64,000 nucleotides of DNA from Pedobacter paludis (GCF_003173575.1 NZ_QGNY01000003.1:372001-436000); one strand, 5' to 3'. Counted from the stretch's first letter, positions 52,892-61,822 are shown. Notes: generated by a model from the letters alone, not told the origin. Translations and numbers: made by a program.

Positions 52892-53398
52892 CTAGCTATA
52901 AACCAGTTCGCTTTTTTGCTCATATTTTACTACAATATCGTTATTCATTTTTACCATAAAGGTTTCATTATTGTTTCCTGCATCGTAACTTAAAATCAAC
53001 GTATCGTCAACTATTTCATGCAAAACTAATTTCGGACTTGTATAGGTAAGGGAAACTACATGGCCAGCTTTATTTAATAAATCAGAAGCATAAATATTCA
53101 GTTCGGCAAAATCAAATAAGATAGAATTTCCGTCCTCATCATTAAGTATGGGCATTTGGTTATCCAATGCCTCAACTGTATTCATGATAGAATAATTAAG
53201 CTTTTGATGAAGCGAATTTGCCCTTTCATTTGCTTGAACCATATCAGCAAAGGTATTTAAACTGTTATTTAGGCTATAAATTTTTGATTTTTTCTGAAAT
53301 TCCTTATACGTATCGTGATAGATTCTTCTTTCAAAATCATTTTTACACATAAAATTGAAATACTGTTTCGAGCTAAGATTAATGTACGCTAATGCCAT
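52892..53398 (-). CDS. Hypothetical protein at the head of the LytTR/ATP-grasp gene run
   Basis: A 168-residue soluble protein that I cannot assign. The first half is helical and charged (NDFERRIYHDTYKEFQKKSK), and the second half is beta-rich (GHVVSLTYTSPKLVLHEIVDD, TFMVKMNNDIVVKYEQ). It has no signal peptide or membrane segment. It ends 58 bp before the kinase gene on the same strand and is preceded by a 21-bp-spaced direct repeat and a near -7 box, so it is probably the first gene of the unit. Confidence 0.7.
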   Translation of the reverse strand: MALAYINLSSKQYFNFMCKNDFERRIYHDTYKEFQKKSKIYSLNNSLNTFADMVQANERANSLHQKLNYSIMNTVEALDNQMPILNDEDGNSILFDFAELNIYASDLLNKAGHVVSLTYTSPKLVLHEIVDDTLILSYDAGNNNETFMVKMNNDIVVKYEQKSELVYS

Positions 53399-53421
53399 AA
53401 TGTTGGTGTTAGTTGCTAATT

Positions 53422-53488
53422 CAAATATGAATACTTATTAAAAATTAAATTATAGTGTATCGGTAAACACTGATTATCAATCGGTAAA
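53422..53488 (-). promoter_or_regulatory. Candidate LytTR operator and promoter of the minus-strand gene run
   Basis: ATCGGTAAA occurs at 53459-53467 and 53480-53488, start to start 21 bp, the spacing of LytTR dimers. Nearer the gene, minus-strand CATATTTG (53429-53422) is one base from the -7 consensus. The repeats thus sit just upstream of where the -33 box would be, an activating position. Within 53399-53761 the only other feature I see is the terminator at 53711-53744. Confidence 0.55.
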
Positions 53489-53710
53489 TAGCGAAACTAA
53501 AATTTGATTATGAAAAACAGATGAACTTGTAAAACAGAATAGAGTGGTTTTTTTTAAAACAGTTTAAAATTGCTGGTTAATCATTATCGAATGAATGTTT
53601 AATTAAGTTCTATCTTAAGAAGTCAAGATTAAAACGATTTTATTGGAACTATATTGGAATATCTTAATTATTGGGTAACCATTTAAGCATTTTATCAATT
53701 ATTGGCCCAA

Positions 53711-53744
53711 AAAAAATGCTCCCAAAATTTGGGAGCATTTTTTT
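53711..53744. terminator. Bidirectional intrinsic terminator
   Basis: AAAAAATGCTCCCAAA and TTTGGGAGCATTTTTT form a perfect palindromic hairpin with short A and T tracts on both sides. It ends the DegP-like gene on the minus strand. Confidence 0.9.
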
Positions 53745-53761
53745 AAGCTTTACTATTTTAA

Positions 53762-55312
53762 TTATTGAATCGGGAAGTTGAAATTATAAGTTCCCTGTTC
53801 ATCTACACCAGCAATTCTGATGATGTTGTTTTTGGTTTGTGGCAATGCTTTTTGTACATCAGCAACACTGTTTACGTTTAAGCCATTTACCTTGGTTATA
53901 ATTAATCCTTTTGGTATTCCGTAACTATCAAATGCTTTACCTGCTGCTACACCAGTAACCACAACACCGTTAGCAATACCAAATTTAGATTTTTGAGCCG
54001 GAGAAACTGGAGCAAATGTTGCACCCAATTTAGAGATCTCAGCACCTTTAGCTGCATTGTTTTTAGCAACTACACCTACGCTGGCTTCGCCTTTTAAGGT
54101 TACTGTATAATCTTTCAAGGCACCATCTCTTAAAACCGTTAACCTCACTTTATCGCCAGGATTTAAACGGCCAACTTTCTCTTGTAAATCTGGTGAATCG
54201 TAAATTGTAGCACCATCAACTTTTTTGATGATATCGCCAGATTTTAATCCCGCTGCTTCTGCTCCACCACCTGCAACAACATCATTAACATACAAGCCAT
54301 TAATTTCACTTGTTTTAATCTCTTCTGGATTATCAGCACTTAAAGGCACAAAGTTTACACCTATATAACCTCTTTTTACTGAGCCATATTTCATAAAATC
54401 ATCAACAATCTTTCTGGCTAAGTTAACTGGGATTGCAAAACCATAACCTTGATTGTAACCACTTTGAGAAGCGATAGCAGAGTTAATTCCAATTAATTCG
54501 CCATTTGCATTTACCAAAGCACCACCACTATTTCCAGGATTAATTGCCGCATCTGTTTGAATAAATGCTTCAATACTTGAATTTGGAGCCTGTTGTGGTC
54601 TTTTGCCAGTACGACGATACTCCTCATACTCTTCTTCAGTTAGTTGATTGCCTTGCTGTTGCTCGCGACCAATAATACCAATACTACGGGCTTTTGCGCT
54701 TACAATACCTGCTGTAACCGTTGTATTTAAATCTAACGGATAACCTACTGCTAAAACCCATTCGCCCACTTGCACATTATCTGAGTTACCCATTTTTACA
54801 ACCGGCAAACCTGTTGCATTTACTTTAATTAAAGCCAAATCCGTGTTTGGGTCGCGACCGATAACCTTGGCTTCAACCTTGCGTCTATCTGTTAAAATTA
54901 CTTCAACCTTATCCGCATTTTCAACTACGTGATTATTAGTAACGATATAACCGTCCTGACTGATAATTACACCAGAACCCGATGCTGCTCTAGGCTGGCG
55001 TTGCATTTGGCGACCACCCCCACCAAAAAAATCATCAAACATATCAAACGGAGATGAACCGCCCTGTGCTTTGCTTGATGCTGCATAAGTTGTTTTAATG
55101 TGTACTACTCCTGGCGCAACCGCTGCTGCTGCCTGGGTAAAGTCTGCCTCACCAGCCGATGAAACTTTTAATGGATTATTGGCAAAATACAACTGTTGTT
55201 TTTCAGAAATTGTACCTCCTAATTGGTTACGCTCAAAAAGTTTGTAACCCCCAATGGCTGCGGCACCACCTATAAACGCAGCCAAAACTGTGATTCCTAA
55301 TATTTTTTTCAT
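53762..55312 (-). CDS. Do/DegP-like periplasmic serine protease with two PDZ domains
   Basis: A 516-residue protease. The hydrophobic N-terminus (ILGITVLAAFIGGAAAIGGY) is a signal or anchor. The catalytic triad is seen in NNHVVENAD (His), NTDLALIKV (Asp) and GNSGGALVN (Ser). Two PDZ domains follow, with GLKSGDIIKKVDG and IITKVNGLNVNSVAD. It degrades or refolds misfolded envelope proteins. A loop with glycine-rich GGGGRQMQRQP lies before the His. A -7 box is at 55441-55434. The gene is monocistronic. Confidence 0.94.
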   Translation of the reverse strand: MKKILGITVLAAFIGGAAAIGGYKLFERNQLGGTISEKQQLYFANNPLKVSSAGEADFTQAAAAVAPGVVHIKTTYAASSKAQGGSSPFDMFDDFFGGGGRQMQRQPRAASGSGVIISQDGYIVTNNHVVENADKVEVILTDRRKVEAKVIGRDPNTDLALIKVNATGLPVVKMGNSDNVQVGEWVLAVGYPLDLNTTVTAGIVSAKARSIGIIGREQQQGNQLTEEEYEEYRRTGKRPQQAPNSSIEAFIQTDAAINPGNSGGALVNANGELIGINSAIASQSGYNQGYGFAIPVNLARKIVDDFMKYGSVKRGYIGVNFVPLSADNPEEIKTSEINGLYVNDVVAGGGAEAAGLKSGDIIKKVDGATIYDSPDLQEKVGRLNPGDKVRLTVLRDGALKDYTVTLKGEASVGVVAKNNAAKGAEISKLGATFAPVSPAQKSKFGIANGVVVTGVAAGKAFDSYGIPKGLIITKVNGLNVNSVADVQKALPQTKNNIIRIAGVDEQGTYNFNFPIQ

Positions 55313-55433
55313 GTGTTAATTATTTATTTTTAATAAAGGTCGCGAGAGCATTGTGTTCGTCTTTGATTTAAGCAGAATGCCCCAGCAGTTTTTATCTGCT
55401 TAAATTTCTTTCGTTAGTTTATTCAAATTTAAT

Positions 55434-55441
55434 ACCATATA
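55434..55441 (-). promoter_or_regulatory. -7 promoter box for the DegP-like gene
   Basis: Minus-strand TAAATTTG is an exact TAnnTTTG match about 120 bp upstream of the start. A -33-like CTTTA lies about 18 bp further up. This would leave a leader of over 100 bases. Confidence 0.35.
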
Positions 55442-55504
55442 AACGATATTTGTATAACTAAAGCACTTGGTTTTGTGTTAAAAAATGTTAAATCAAAAAA
55501 CCAT

Positions 55505-55512
55505 TAACTTTG
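55505..55512 (+). promoter_or_regulatory. -7 promoter box for dapF
   Basis: TAACTTTG is an exact TAnnTTTG match ending 45 bp before the ATG at 55558. A -33 TTTG exists at 55472-55475, but its spacing of 29 bp is too long. Confidence 0.4.
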
Positions 55513-55557
55513 GTTGCTTTTTACAATTCAAATATTGCATTTAAAAATGAAGCTTTC

Positions 55558-56340
55558 ATGAAAATTAATTTCTTTAAATATCAAGGTGCAGGAAACGATT
55601 TTATTTTGATAGACCATACAATGAGTCCGTTAAAAACAATTGATAATGAGCTAATTGAACAACTTTGCCATAGAAGATTTGGTGTTGGCGCAGATGGATT
55701 AATGTTCGTAACTAAACATGATCAATATGATTTTGAAATGCACTATTTCAATGCCGACGGTAAATTGGGAAGTATGTGCGGTAATGGTGGCCGATGCATT
55801 GTTGCCTTTGCTAAACAATTGGGAATCATAGATAAAGAAACAAACTTTTTGGCAGTTGATGGCCCACATTATGCCAGAATTTCAGAAAATGGCGAATGGG
55901 TTGATCTACAGATGATTGATGTTGACAACATAACCAACGATGGAGACGCATTTGTGTTAAATACAGGCTCGCCACATTATGTAATTTTACAGAAAGATTT
56001 AAAAGATTTCGATGTTTATCATGCAGGAAAAAGCATCCGCTATAACGAAACTTATAATGCAAAGGGCATCAACGTAAACTTTGTTGAAGACAATGGTGAT
56101 CATTTATTTGTGCGCACTTACGAACGCGGTGTTGAGGATGAAACCTATGCCTGTGGCACGGGCGTTACTGCAGTAGCCATGGCCATGGCAAAACATAAAA
56201 ATCAAACCGGACATATTAAAACCGATATTAAAGTTTTAGGTGGCGATATTAAAATAGAATTTGATTACGACGGCCAAAAATTTACCAATGTGTTTTTATG
56301 CGGGCCTGCCAAACTGGTTTTTGAAGGCGAAGTAGGGTAA
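55558..56340 (+). CDS. dapF: Diaminopimelate epimerase
   Basis: A 260-residue enzyme that interconverts LL- and meso-diaminopimelate for lysine and peptidoglycan. The two catalytic cysteines are in MCGNGGRC and ACGTGVTA, and the N-terminal YQGAGNDFI is diagnostic. I chose the ATG at 55558 because the conserved N-terminus starts there; a TTG at 55510 in frame would overlap the promoter box. The mature length fits the family. Confidence 0.96.
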   Translation: MKINFFKYQGAGNDFILIDHTMSPLKTIDNELIEQLCHRRFGVGADGLMFVTKHDQYDFEMHYFNADGKLGSMCGNGGRCIVAFAKQLGIIDKETNFLAVDGPHYARISENGEWVDLQMIDVDNITNDGDAFVLNTGSPHYVILQKDLKDFDVYHAGKSIRYNETYNAKGINVNFVEDNGDHLFVRTYERGVEDETYACGTGVTAVAMAMAKHKNQTGHIKTDIKVLGGDIKIEFDYDGQKFTNVFLCGPAKLVFEGEVG

Positions 56341-56354
56341 GGTACATATCTAAT

Positions 56355-56750
56355 ATCCGTCGGCTGAAGCACGACGGCAATGAATAAACAAAATGATTAA
56401 ACATGTTCACAAGGGCATGTCGAACATAAGGATGAGGAAGGTTTTGTTAAGCTTCAAATAAAATTTAAACAAATGCCCGTTGGCTGAAGCACGACGGCAA
56501 TGAATAAGCAAAATGATTAGACATGTTCCCAAGGGCATGTCGATATGGGGATAAACAAGGTTTTGTTAAGCTTCAAATAAAATTTAAACAAATGCCTGGC
56601 TGAAGCACGACGGCAATGAATAAACAAAATGGTTTAACATGTTCCCAAGGGCATGTCGAACATAAGGATAAGGAAGGTTTTGTTAAGCTTCAAACAAAAT
56701 TTAAACAAATGCCTGGGTGAAGCAGGACGGCAATGAATACTCAAATGAAA
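56355..56750. repeat. Tandem array of 116-120 bp units between dapF and rsmA
   Basis: GGCTGAAGCACGACGGCAAT begins at 56362, 56482 and 56598, with a degenerate copy at about 56715 (spacings 120, 116 and 117). Units contain ACATGTTCNCAAGGGCATGT, an imperfect palindrome, and GTTTTGTTAAGCTTCAAA. The array fills the gap between the two convergent genes. Confidence 0.88.
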
Positions 56751-56759
56751 AAAATCAAT

Positions 56760-57539
56760 TTATATTAAGGAACTTACATGCTTCGTTAGCGCAATAAAAT
56801 CCGCTACCGTTAACTGCTCAGCTCTTTTTTCAAAATAAATATGGTCATCCATTTTATCTCGTGGCATAACTGCAGATAGTGCGTTACGCAAAGTTTTTCT
56901 TCGTTGGTTAAATCCAGCTTTCACAACACGCCAAAATAATTTTTCATCGCAATCCAATTGCTCTACATCGTTTCGGGTTAAACGAATTACCGCAGAATTT
57001 ACTTTAGGTGGTGGGTTGAAAGTTCCGGGTTTAACGGTGAACAGATATTCAATTTTATAATAGGCCTGAAGAAAGACACTTAAAATGCCATATTCTTTTG
57101 TTCCTGATGGAGAAGCACAGCGCTGGGCAACTTCCTTTTGAAACATGCCAACCATTTCGACAACTTTATTGCGGTTATCTAAAATCTTAAATAAAATCTG
57201 AGACGAAATGTTGTAGGGGAAGTTTCCAATAATCGCAAATTGATTTGGAAAAATAGCGTCGAAATCTAATTTCAAAAAATCCCCATTAATTAAGCGATTA
57301 CCCAATTGCGGATATTTCTCGTTTAAAAAATGAAAAGATTCTGTATCAATATCAATTAAGTAAGTCTCTAAATCTTCGCGTTGCAACAAAAAATCAGATA
57401 GAATTCCCATTCCAGGCCCAACTTCTAAAACTTGCTTGTACTTATCGGTATTTACCAAACTTTCTACAATGCGGTTGGCAATGCCTTTGTCTGTTAAAAA
57501 ATGCTGACCTAAATGTTTTTTCGCTTTTACTAAACTCAT
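56760..57539 (-). CDS. rsmA: 16S rRNA dimethyladenosine transferase
   Basis: A 259-residue SAM-dependent methyltransferase (KsgA) that dimethylates two adjacent adenines near the 3' end of 16S rRNA. The SAM motif is VGPGMGILSD and the catalytic motif is IGNFPYNISS. The opener KKHLGQHFLTD matches the family's conserved start. It has a good minus-strand promoter just upstream (57612-57584). Confidence 0.96.
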   Translation of the reverse strand: MSLVKAKKHLGQHFLTDKGIANRIVESLVNTDKYKQVLEVGPGMGILSDFLLQREDLETYLIDIDTESFHFLNEKYPQLGNRLINGDFLKLDFDAIFPNQFAIIGNFPYNISSQILFKILDNRNKVVEMVGMFQKEVAQRCASPSGTKEYGILSVFLQAYYKIEYLFTVKPGTFNPPPKVNSAVIRLTRNDVEQLDCDEKLFWRVVKAGFNQRRKTLRNALSAVMPRDKMDDHIYFEKRAEQLTVADFIALTKHVSSLI

Positions 57540-57583
57540 ACCTCAATCCCGAGAATCGGAACTTTTAAAATTAAATTATATTG

Positions 57584-57612
57584 CAAAGATAGGCTTAATA
57601 TTTCTTTGCAAA
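57584..57612 (-). promoter_or_regulatory. Promoter of rsmA
   Basis: Minus-strand TTTG (57612-57609) and TATCTTTG (57591-57584) are 17 bp apart, at the lower end of the known range. The -7 box is an exact match, about 45 bp upstream of the start codon. Confidence 0.55.
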
Positions 57613-57695
57613 TCACTTCGAGTTCCTTGTGGTTTCATTTTTTTTAAAGTCTTTAAACGAAAATCAGTAATTTGCGCTAAAATTTTCCAGTAATT

Positions 57696-58775
57696 ATGAG
57701 CAATAAACTTAAAATTGGCATCAGTATAGGCGACGTGAACGGCATAGGTTTAGAGGTAATTATCAAAACATTATCCAATCCTGCTATTTTAAATTATTGT
57801 ACTCCAATTGTTTATGGCCATACCAAGGTTTCATCGTTCCACAGAAAAGCGAACAACCTTGGCGATTTCAGTTTCAACGTAATCAATCATGCCAACCAAG
57901 CTCAGGTAAAAAAAGCAAACATGATTAATTGCTGGGAAGAAGATGTAAAAATAGAACTTGGTCAGGTTACCGAAACAGGAGGAAAATATGCTCTACTATC
58001 GTTAGAAAGGGCAACTTCAGATCTAGTTAATGGAGATATTGACGCCTTGGTAACCGCTCCGATTAACAAACATAATATCCAATCAGAAACATTTGCATTT
58101 CCTGGGCACACTGAATATTTACAAGAAAAAAGTGGAAGTAAAGATGTACTGATGTTTTTAATCAGCGAAAATTTACGTGTTGGTGTGGTAACCGGACATA
58201 TTCCTGTTAAAGATGTTCCAACATCAATCACCAAAGAAAAAATATTAAGCAAATTAAAGCTGATTAATGAAAGCTTGAAAAAAGACTTCTGGATTGAAAA
58301 ACCAAAAATTGCAGTTTTGGGCTTAAATCCACATGCTAGTGATAATGGTTTATTAGGTACTGAAGAAGCAGAAATTATTGCTCCAGCTATTCAGGAAGCT
58401 TATGATAAGGGCATTGTTTGTTTTGGGCCATATCCTGCCGATGGCTTCTTTGGCAATGGCAGTTACAAACAGTTTGATGCCGTTTTAGCCATGTACCACG
58501 ATCAAGGACTAATTCCTTTTAAAACTTTGGCTTTCCATAATGGCGTTAATTATACTGCTGGTTTAAACTTTGTACGAACTTCTCCAGATCATGGAACAGG
58601 TTACGATATTGCAGGTAAAGATTTAGCTGACTCTACTTCGTTTACCGAAGCCTTATTTTCGGCAATCCACATTGTAAAAAACCGTAGAGAGCAAGAGGAA
58701 CTGTTAAGCAATCAATTACGCGGTGGCGGAAAAGTTGTAGAAACTCAGTTCGATATTAAGGATGATGCTTCGTAA
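57696..58775 (+). CDS. pdxA: 4-hydroxythreonine-4-phosphate dehydrogenase
   Basis: A 359-residue enzyme of pyridoxal phosphate synthesis. The N-terminus GISIGDVNGIGLEVIIK, the substrate/metal part FPGHTEYLQEKSG and the metal histidine in MYHDQGLIPFK are all present. It oxidises 4-phosphohydroxy-L-threonine with NAD(P). It is divergent from rsmA, a gene order seen in other bacteria too. GTAATTTG at 57667-57674 is close to a -7 box. Confidence 0.96.
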   Translation: MSNKLKIGISIGDVNGIGLEVIIKTLSNPAILNYCTPIVYGHTKVSSFHRKANNLGDFSFNVINHANQAQVKKANMINCWEEDVKIELGQVTETGGKYALLSLERATSDLVNGDIDALVTAPINKHNIQSETFAFPGHTEYLQEKSGSKDVLMFLISENLRVGVVTGHIPVKDVPTSITKEKILSKLKLINESLKKDFWIEKPKIAVLGLNPHASDNGLLGTEEAEIIAPAIQEAYDKGIVCFGPYPADGFFGNGSYKQFDAVLAMYHDQGLIPFKTLAFHNGVNYTAGLNFVRTSPDHGTGYDIAGKDLADSTSFTEALFSAIHIVKNRREQEELLSNQLRGGGKVVETQFDIKDDAS

Positions 58776-58854
58776 AAACAAAAGCAAAATCTAAGTTAAG
58801 GTTTAGTATTTTATTACTTGTAAAGCAAGGTCCAGTATTCCATTGGTTCCAAAA

Positions 58855-58940
58855 GTCCTGCTTTCCCTACAAGCCCAATAAAAAATTGGCGCTTTTCGTC
58901 CAATCAGGTTTATATTAGTTAGGGCAATGCAATAACTTCT
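58855..58940 (+). repeat. Dispersed intergenic element, copy 4 of 4
   Basis: GTCCTGCTTTCCCTACAAGC and CAATAAAAAATTGG are followed by TTTTCGTCCAATCAGGTTTA and ATGCAATAACTTCTG, matching the plus-strand copy at 28504-28590 part by part. The rest of the 357-bp gap 58776-59132 holds nothing I recognise. Confidence 0.45.
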
Positions 58941-59132
58941 GCCCAAAGCCTAAATACAATTTGCAAAGAAAATAAACTAAGATTACTATCTTCGCACATC
59001 ACTCCTATTCTGCCACTGTGGCGACATCCTAAAATTTACTGAACTACGCTTTTGCTCTAAAATAATCAATTTTAGTACCGCTTCGTGGATTCAGTATAGC
59101 AAATAATTAAAAATGAGTTTCAATTAAACAAG

Positions 59133-59633
59133 ATGAAAAAAATAACCTTATTCGCGTTAGTGGTTTTTACGGTAGGTATGCTTGGTTGCAACAATGCAAA
59201 TCAGGAAATTAAAACTGTTGTAGAAAGTTTTTACAAGAATTACACTGCAGACCATAATTCGGCAAAAACATCCCTTTTAAGTGCCAATCTATCAAAATTA
59301 TTATCTGGTACAATAAAAAAGGAGAAAGCTAGCGAAGAAGCGATTTTAAAAAGCACACATCCAACCGATAAACCGGATTTAATTGAAGGCGACATTTTTT
59401 CGAGTTTATATGAAGGTCCAACCTCCGTTTCTGTTGAAAAAATAAAAATAGATAGAGATACATTGAGCGTAACTGCAAATTTTAAAAACGTTACCTACAA
59501 AACTTCGTGGCAAGATGAAATTCTTCTAATAAAGGAGAAATCTTGGAAAATTGACAACATCATTTATAAAGGAGAATCACCAATAGGCTCGGATGCCAAA
59601 AAAGTTTTAAAGGATTTTATTAAGGGCGGATAG
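59133..59633 (+). CDS. Lipoprotein, DUF3828-like
   Basis: A 166-residue lipoprotein with the lipobox LGC (residues 17-19). The mature part resembles small NTF2-like/DUF3828 proteins: an opening helix VVESFYKNYTADHNS, followed by a strand-rich part ending in LLIKEKSWKIDNIIYKGE. Such proteins are uncharacterised. It is separated from the MFS gene by 86 bp. The assignment is a resemblance, not certain. Confidence 0.65.
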   Translation: MKKITLFALVVFTVGMLGCNNANQEIKTVVESFYKNYTADHNSAKTSLLSANLSKLLSGTIKKEKASEEAILKSTHPTDKPDLIEGDIFSSLYEGPTSVSVEKIKIDRDTLSVTANFKNVTYKTSWQDEILLIKEKSWKIDNIIYKGESPIGSDAKKVLKDFIKGG

Positions 59634-59719
59634 TCCGCGAAAGCTTTTGGCTTAGCACACATTAGATTTTAATTTTTGAAAATCTAGTATATTGGCCCCC
59701 GAATTAGGTCCTACCAGTA

Positions 59720-60937
59720 ATGAAAAAACGTCCCACACTAAAACTTGTTTTACCAATCATTGTGGTTTCGCAGTTTCTCTGCACTTCTTTATGGTTTGCT
59801 GGAAATGCCGTTTTAGGTGATATCGCCAAAAGCTACAATCATGAGGGCAATCTTTTAGCCAATTTAACCAGCATGGTTCAATTTGGTTTTATTTCCGGAA
59901 CGTTGGTTTTTGCCATTTTTGCTATATCCGATTACTTTTCCCCATCAAAAGTTTTTGGCACCTGCGCACTTATTGCCGGGATATTTAACCTTGGGATTTG
60001 CTACACAAAAATTCCAATCGAATTTTTGATGACTTGTCGTTTTTTAACGGGCTTTATGCTTGCCGGAATTTATCCAGTAGGGATGAAAATAGCTTCGGAT
60101 TACTATCAAGAAGGCTTGGGAAAATCTTTAGGATTTTTAGTTGGCGCTTTGGTTTTGGGAACAGCATTTCCACACTTGATAAAGAGTTTTAGTTTTAATT
60201 TTCCGTGGCAATATGTCATTTATGCAACCTCCTTTCTTGCTGCAGGTGGTGGCTTTATATTGTTTATTTTTATACCAGATGGGCCTTTTCGAAAAGCAGG
60301 TTACAAGGTAAATTTCACACACTTTATTTTGGGTTTTAAAAATGAACAGTTCCGATCAGTTGCGTTTGGTTATTTTGGCCATATGTGGGAATTGTATGCT
60401 TTTTGGGCATTTCTTCCATTGGTATTGAATTTTTATAGATCTCAAAATCACCTGAGTTTCAACGTATCTCTGCTTAGTTTCATGGTAATTGGAATAGGCA
60501 GTTTAGGTTGTGCTTTTGGCGGAATATTATCTCAGCGTCTTGGTGCCAAAAAAATTGCCACAGCTGCCTTATGCATTTCGGGAATATGCTGTTTATTATC
60601 TCCCATTGTATTAACAAGTTCAATGCCTGTAGTCCTTATCTTTTTATCTATTTGGGGGTTAACCGCAACAGCCGACTCTCCATTGTTCTCATCGCTGATT
60701 GCAAAATACTCAACTGCAGAAACTAGAGGAACTTCCTTAACAATCGTAAATTGCATTGGCTTTGCAATTACCATAATTAGCATTCAGCTCCTCAATATTT
60801 TATCAAAACAGATTAATAGTAAATATCTTTATATGGTATTGGCAATTGGCCCGGCATTAGGGCTTTTGGCTTTAATCAAAAAATCGAACCAAAAAATTTT
60901 ACAAAATGAATCCAATTTCCCCAATTATAAAACCTAA
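59720..60937 (+). CDS. MFS transporter
   Basis: A 405-residue inner-membrane protein with 12 predicted segments. After the second segment a loop (AISDYFSPSKVFGTC) corresponds to the MFS signature region, and a similar loop recurs in the second half (GGILSQRLGAKKIA). The substrate is not evident. It overlaps the downstream sulfurtransferase gene by 32 bases, so the two are coupled; a sulfur- or cyanate-linked substrate is possible but unproven. Confidence 0.9.
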   Translation: MKKRPTLKLVLPIIVVSQFLCTSLWFAGNAVLGDIAKSYNHEGNLLANLTSMVQFGFISGTLVFAIFAISDYFSPSKVFGTCALIAGIFNLGICYTKIPIEFLMTCRFLTGFMLAGIYPVGMKIASDYYQEGLGKSLGFLVGALVLGTAFPHLIKSFSFNFPWQYVIYATSFLAAGGGFILFIFIPDGPFRKAGYKVNFTHFILGFKNEQFRSVAFGYFGHMWELYAFWAFLPLVLNFYRSQNHLSFNVSLLSFMVIGIGSLGCAFGGILSQRLGAKKIATAALCISGICCLLSPIVLTSSMPVVLIFLSIWGLTATADSPLFSSLIAKYSTAETRGTSLTIVNCIGFAITIISIQLLNILSKQINSKYLYMVLAIGPALGLLALIKKSNQKILQNESNFPNYKT

Positions 60938-61745
60938 AGATTTAATCGAATTAAGTCAGTTAGAAGAAATTGTTATTATTGATACCAGTGCAGGATCAAA
61001 AGCCAGATATGATGAACAGCATTTGGAAGGTGCGCTCTTCGCTGATGTAAACAAGGATTTGGCAAACATTGGTGATTTTGCCAATGGCGGAAGACATCCA
61101 CTTCCAAGTTTCGACCAATTCGCTCAGGTTTTGCAAAAATTTGGAATTTCAAAAAACGACCACATTGTTGTTTATGATGATAAAAATGGTGGAAACGCAG
61201 CGGCTAGGCTATGGTGGATGTTGAAAGCGATAGGGCATAAAAAAGTGCAGGTAATTGACGGTGGCTTTGACGCCGCTGTTAAAGCAGGCTTCCCCTTAAG
61301 TAATAAAATAGAAGTTGCAAAAAACGTTGAGCCATACAAAATTACAGCTTGGGATTTGCCCCTCTCTAATATTGATGAAGTAGAAAAAGTTGACAAAACG
61401 GATGAATACATGGTGATTGATGTTCGAGATGCGAATCGATTTGCAGGTTTAACAGAACCCATCGATCTTATTGCTGGGCATATTCCAGGCGCAACAAATA
61501 TCCCTTTTACAGAAAATTTGAATGCGGAAGGATTTTTTCTCGCACCAGAAGTTTTAAAAGAAAAATATTTAAAAGCTTTAGAAAATTTTAAATCAGAAAA
61601 CATCATTGTGCATTGCGGATCGGGTATAACGGCTTGCCATACACTTTTGGCGATGGATTATGCGGGTTTGCCAATTCCCAAACTTTACGTTGGATCTTGG
61701 AGCGAATGGAGCAGAAATAACAAGGAAATGGTGTTGGCTGTGTAA
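60906..61745 (+). CDS. Rhodanese-type sulfurtransferase (thiosulfate/3-mercaptopyruvate)
   Basis: A 279-residue protein of two rhodanese domains. The first lacks the catalytic Cys (about residues 10-135, with LEGALFADVNKDLAN). The second carries the active-site loop HCGSGITACHT near residue 235. The CGSG(I/V)TA loop is that of 3-mercaptopyruvate-type enzymes. Cytoplasmic. The start ATG lies inside the 3' end of the MFS gene. Confidence 0.92.
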   Translation: MNPISPIIKPKDLIELSQLEEIVIIDTSAGSKARYDEQHLEGALFADVNKDLANIGDFANGGRHPLPSFDQFAQVLQKFGISKNDHIVVYDDKNGGNAAARLWWMLKAIGHKKVQVIDGGFDAAVKAGFPLSNKIEVAKNVEPYKITAWDLPLSNIDEVEKVDKTDEYMVIDVRDANRFAGLTEPIDLIAGHIPGATNIPFTENLNAEGFFLAPEVLKEKYLKALENFKSENIIVHCGSGITACHTLLAMDYAGLPIPKLYVGSWSEWSRNNKEMVLAV

Positions 61746-61775
61746 AAATTCAATAGTTAAGGTTATGGTATCCGA

Positions 61776-61822
61776 GACTGTCGAAGTTTACCGTGCACAC
61801 AGGCCATAAAACTTCGTAAGTC
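61776..61822. repeat. Degenerate copy of the gcgaagtt hairpin
   Basis: GACTGTCGAAGTTTA (61776-61790) and AAACTTCGTAAGTC (61809-61822) form an imperfect hairpin of the family seen at 1876-1923 and in the 2224-2910 array. It lies between the sulfurtransferase gene and the YceD promoter. Confidence 0.5.
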
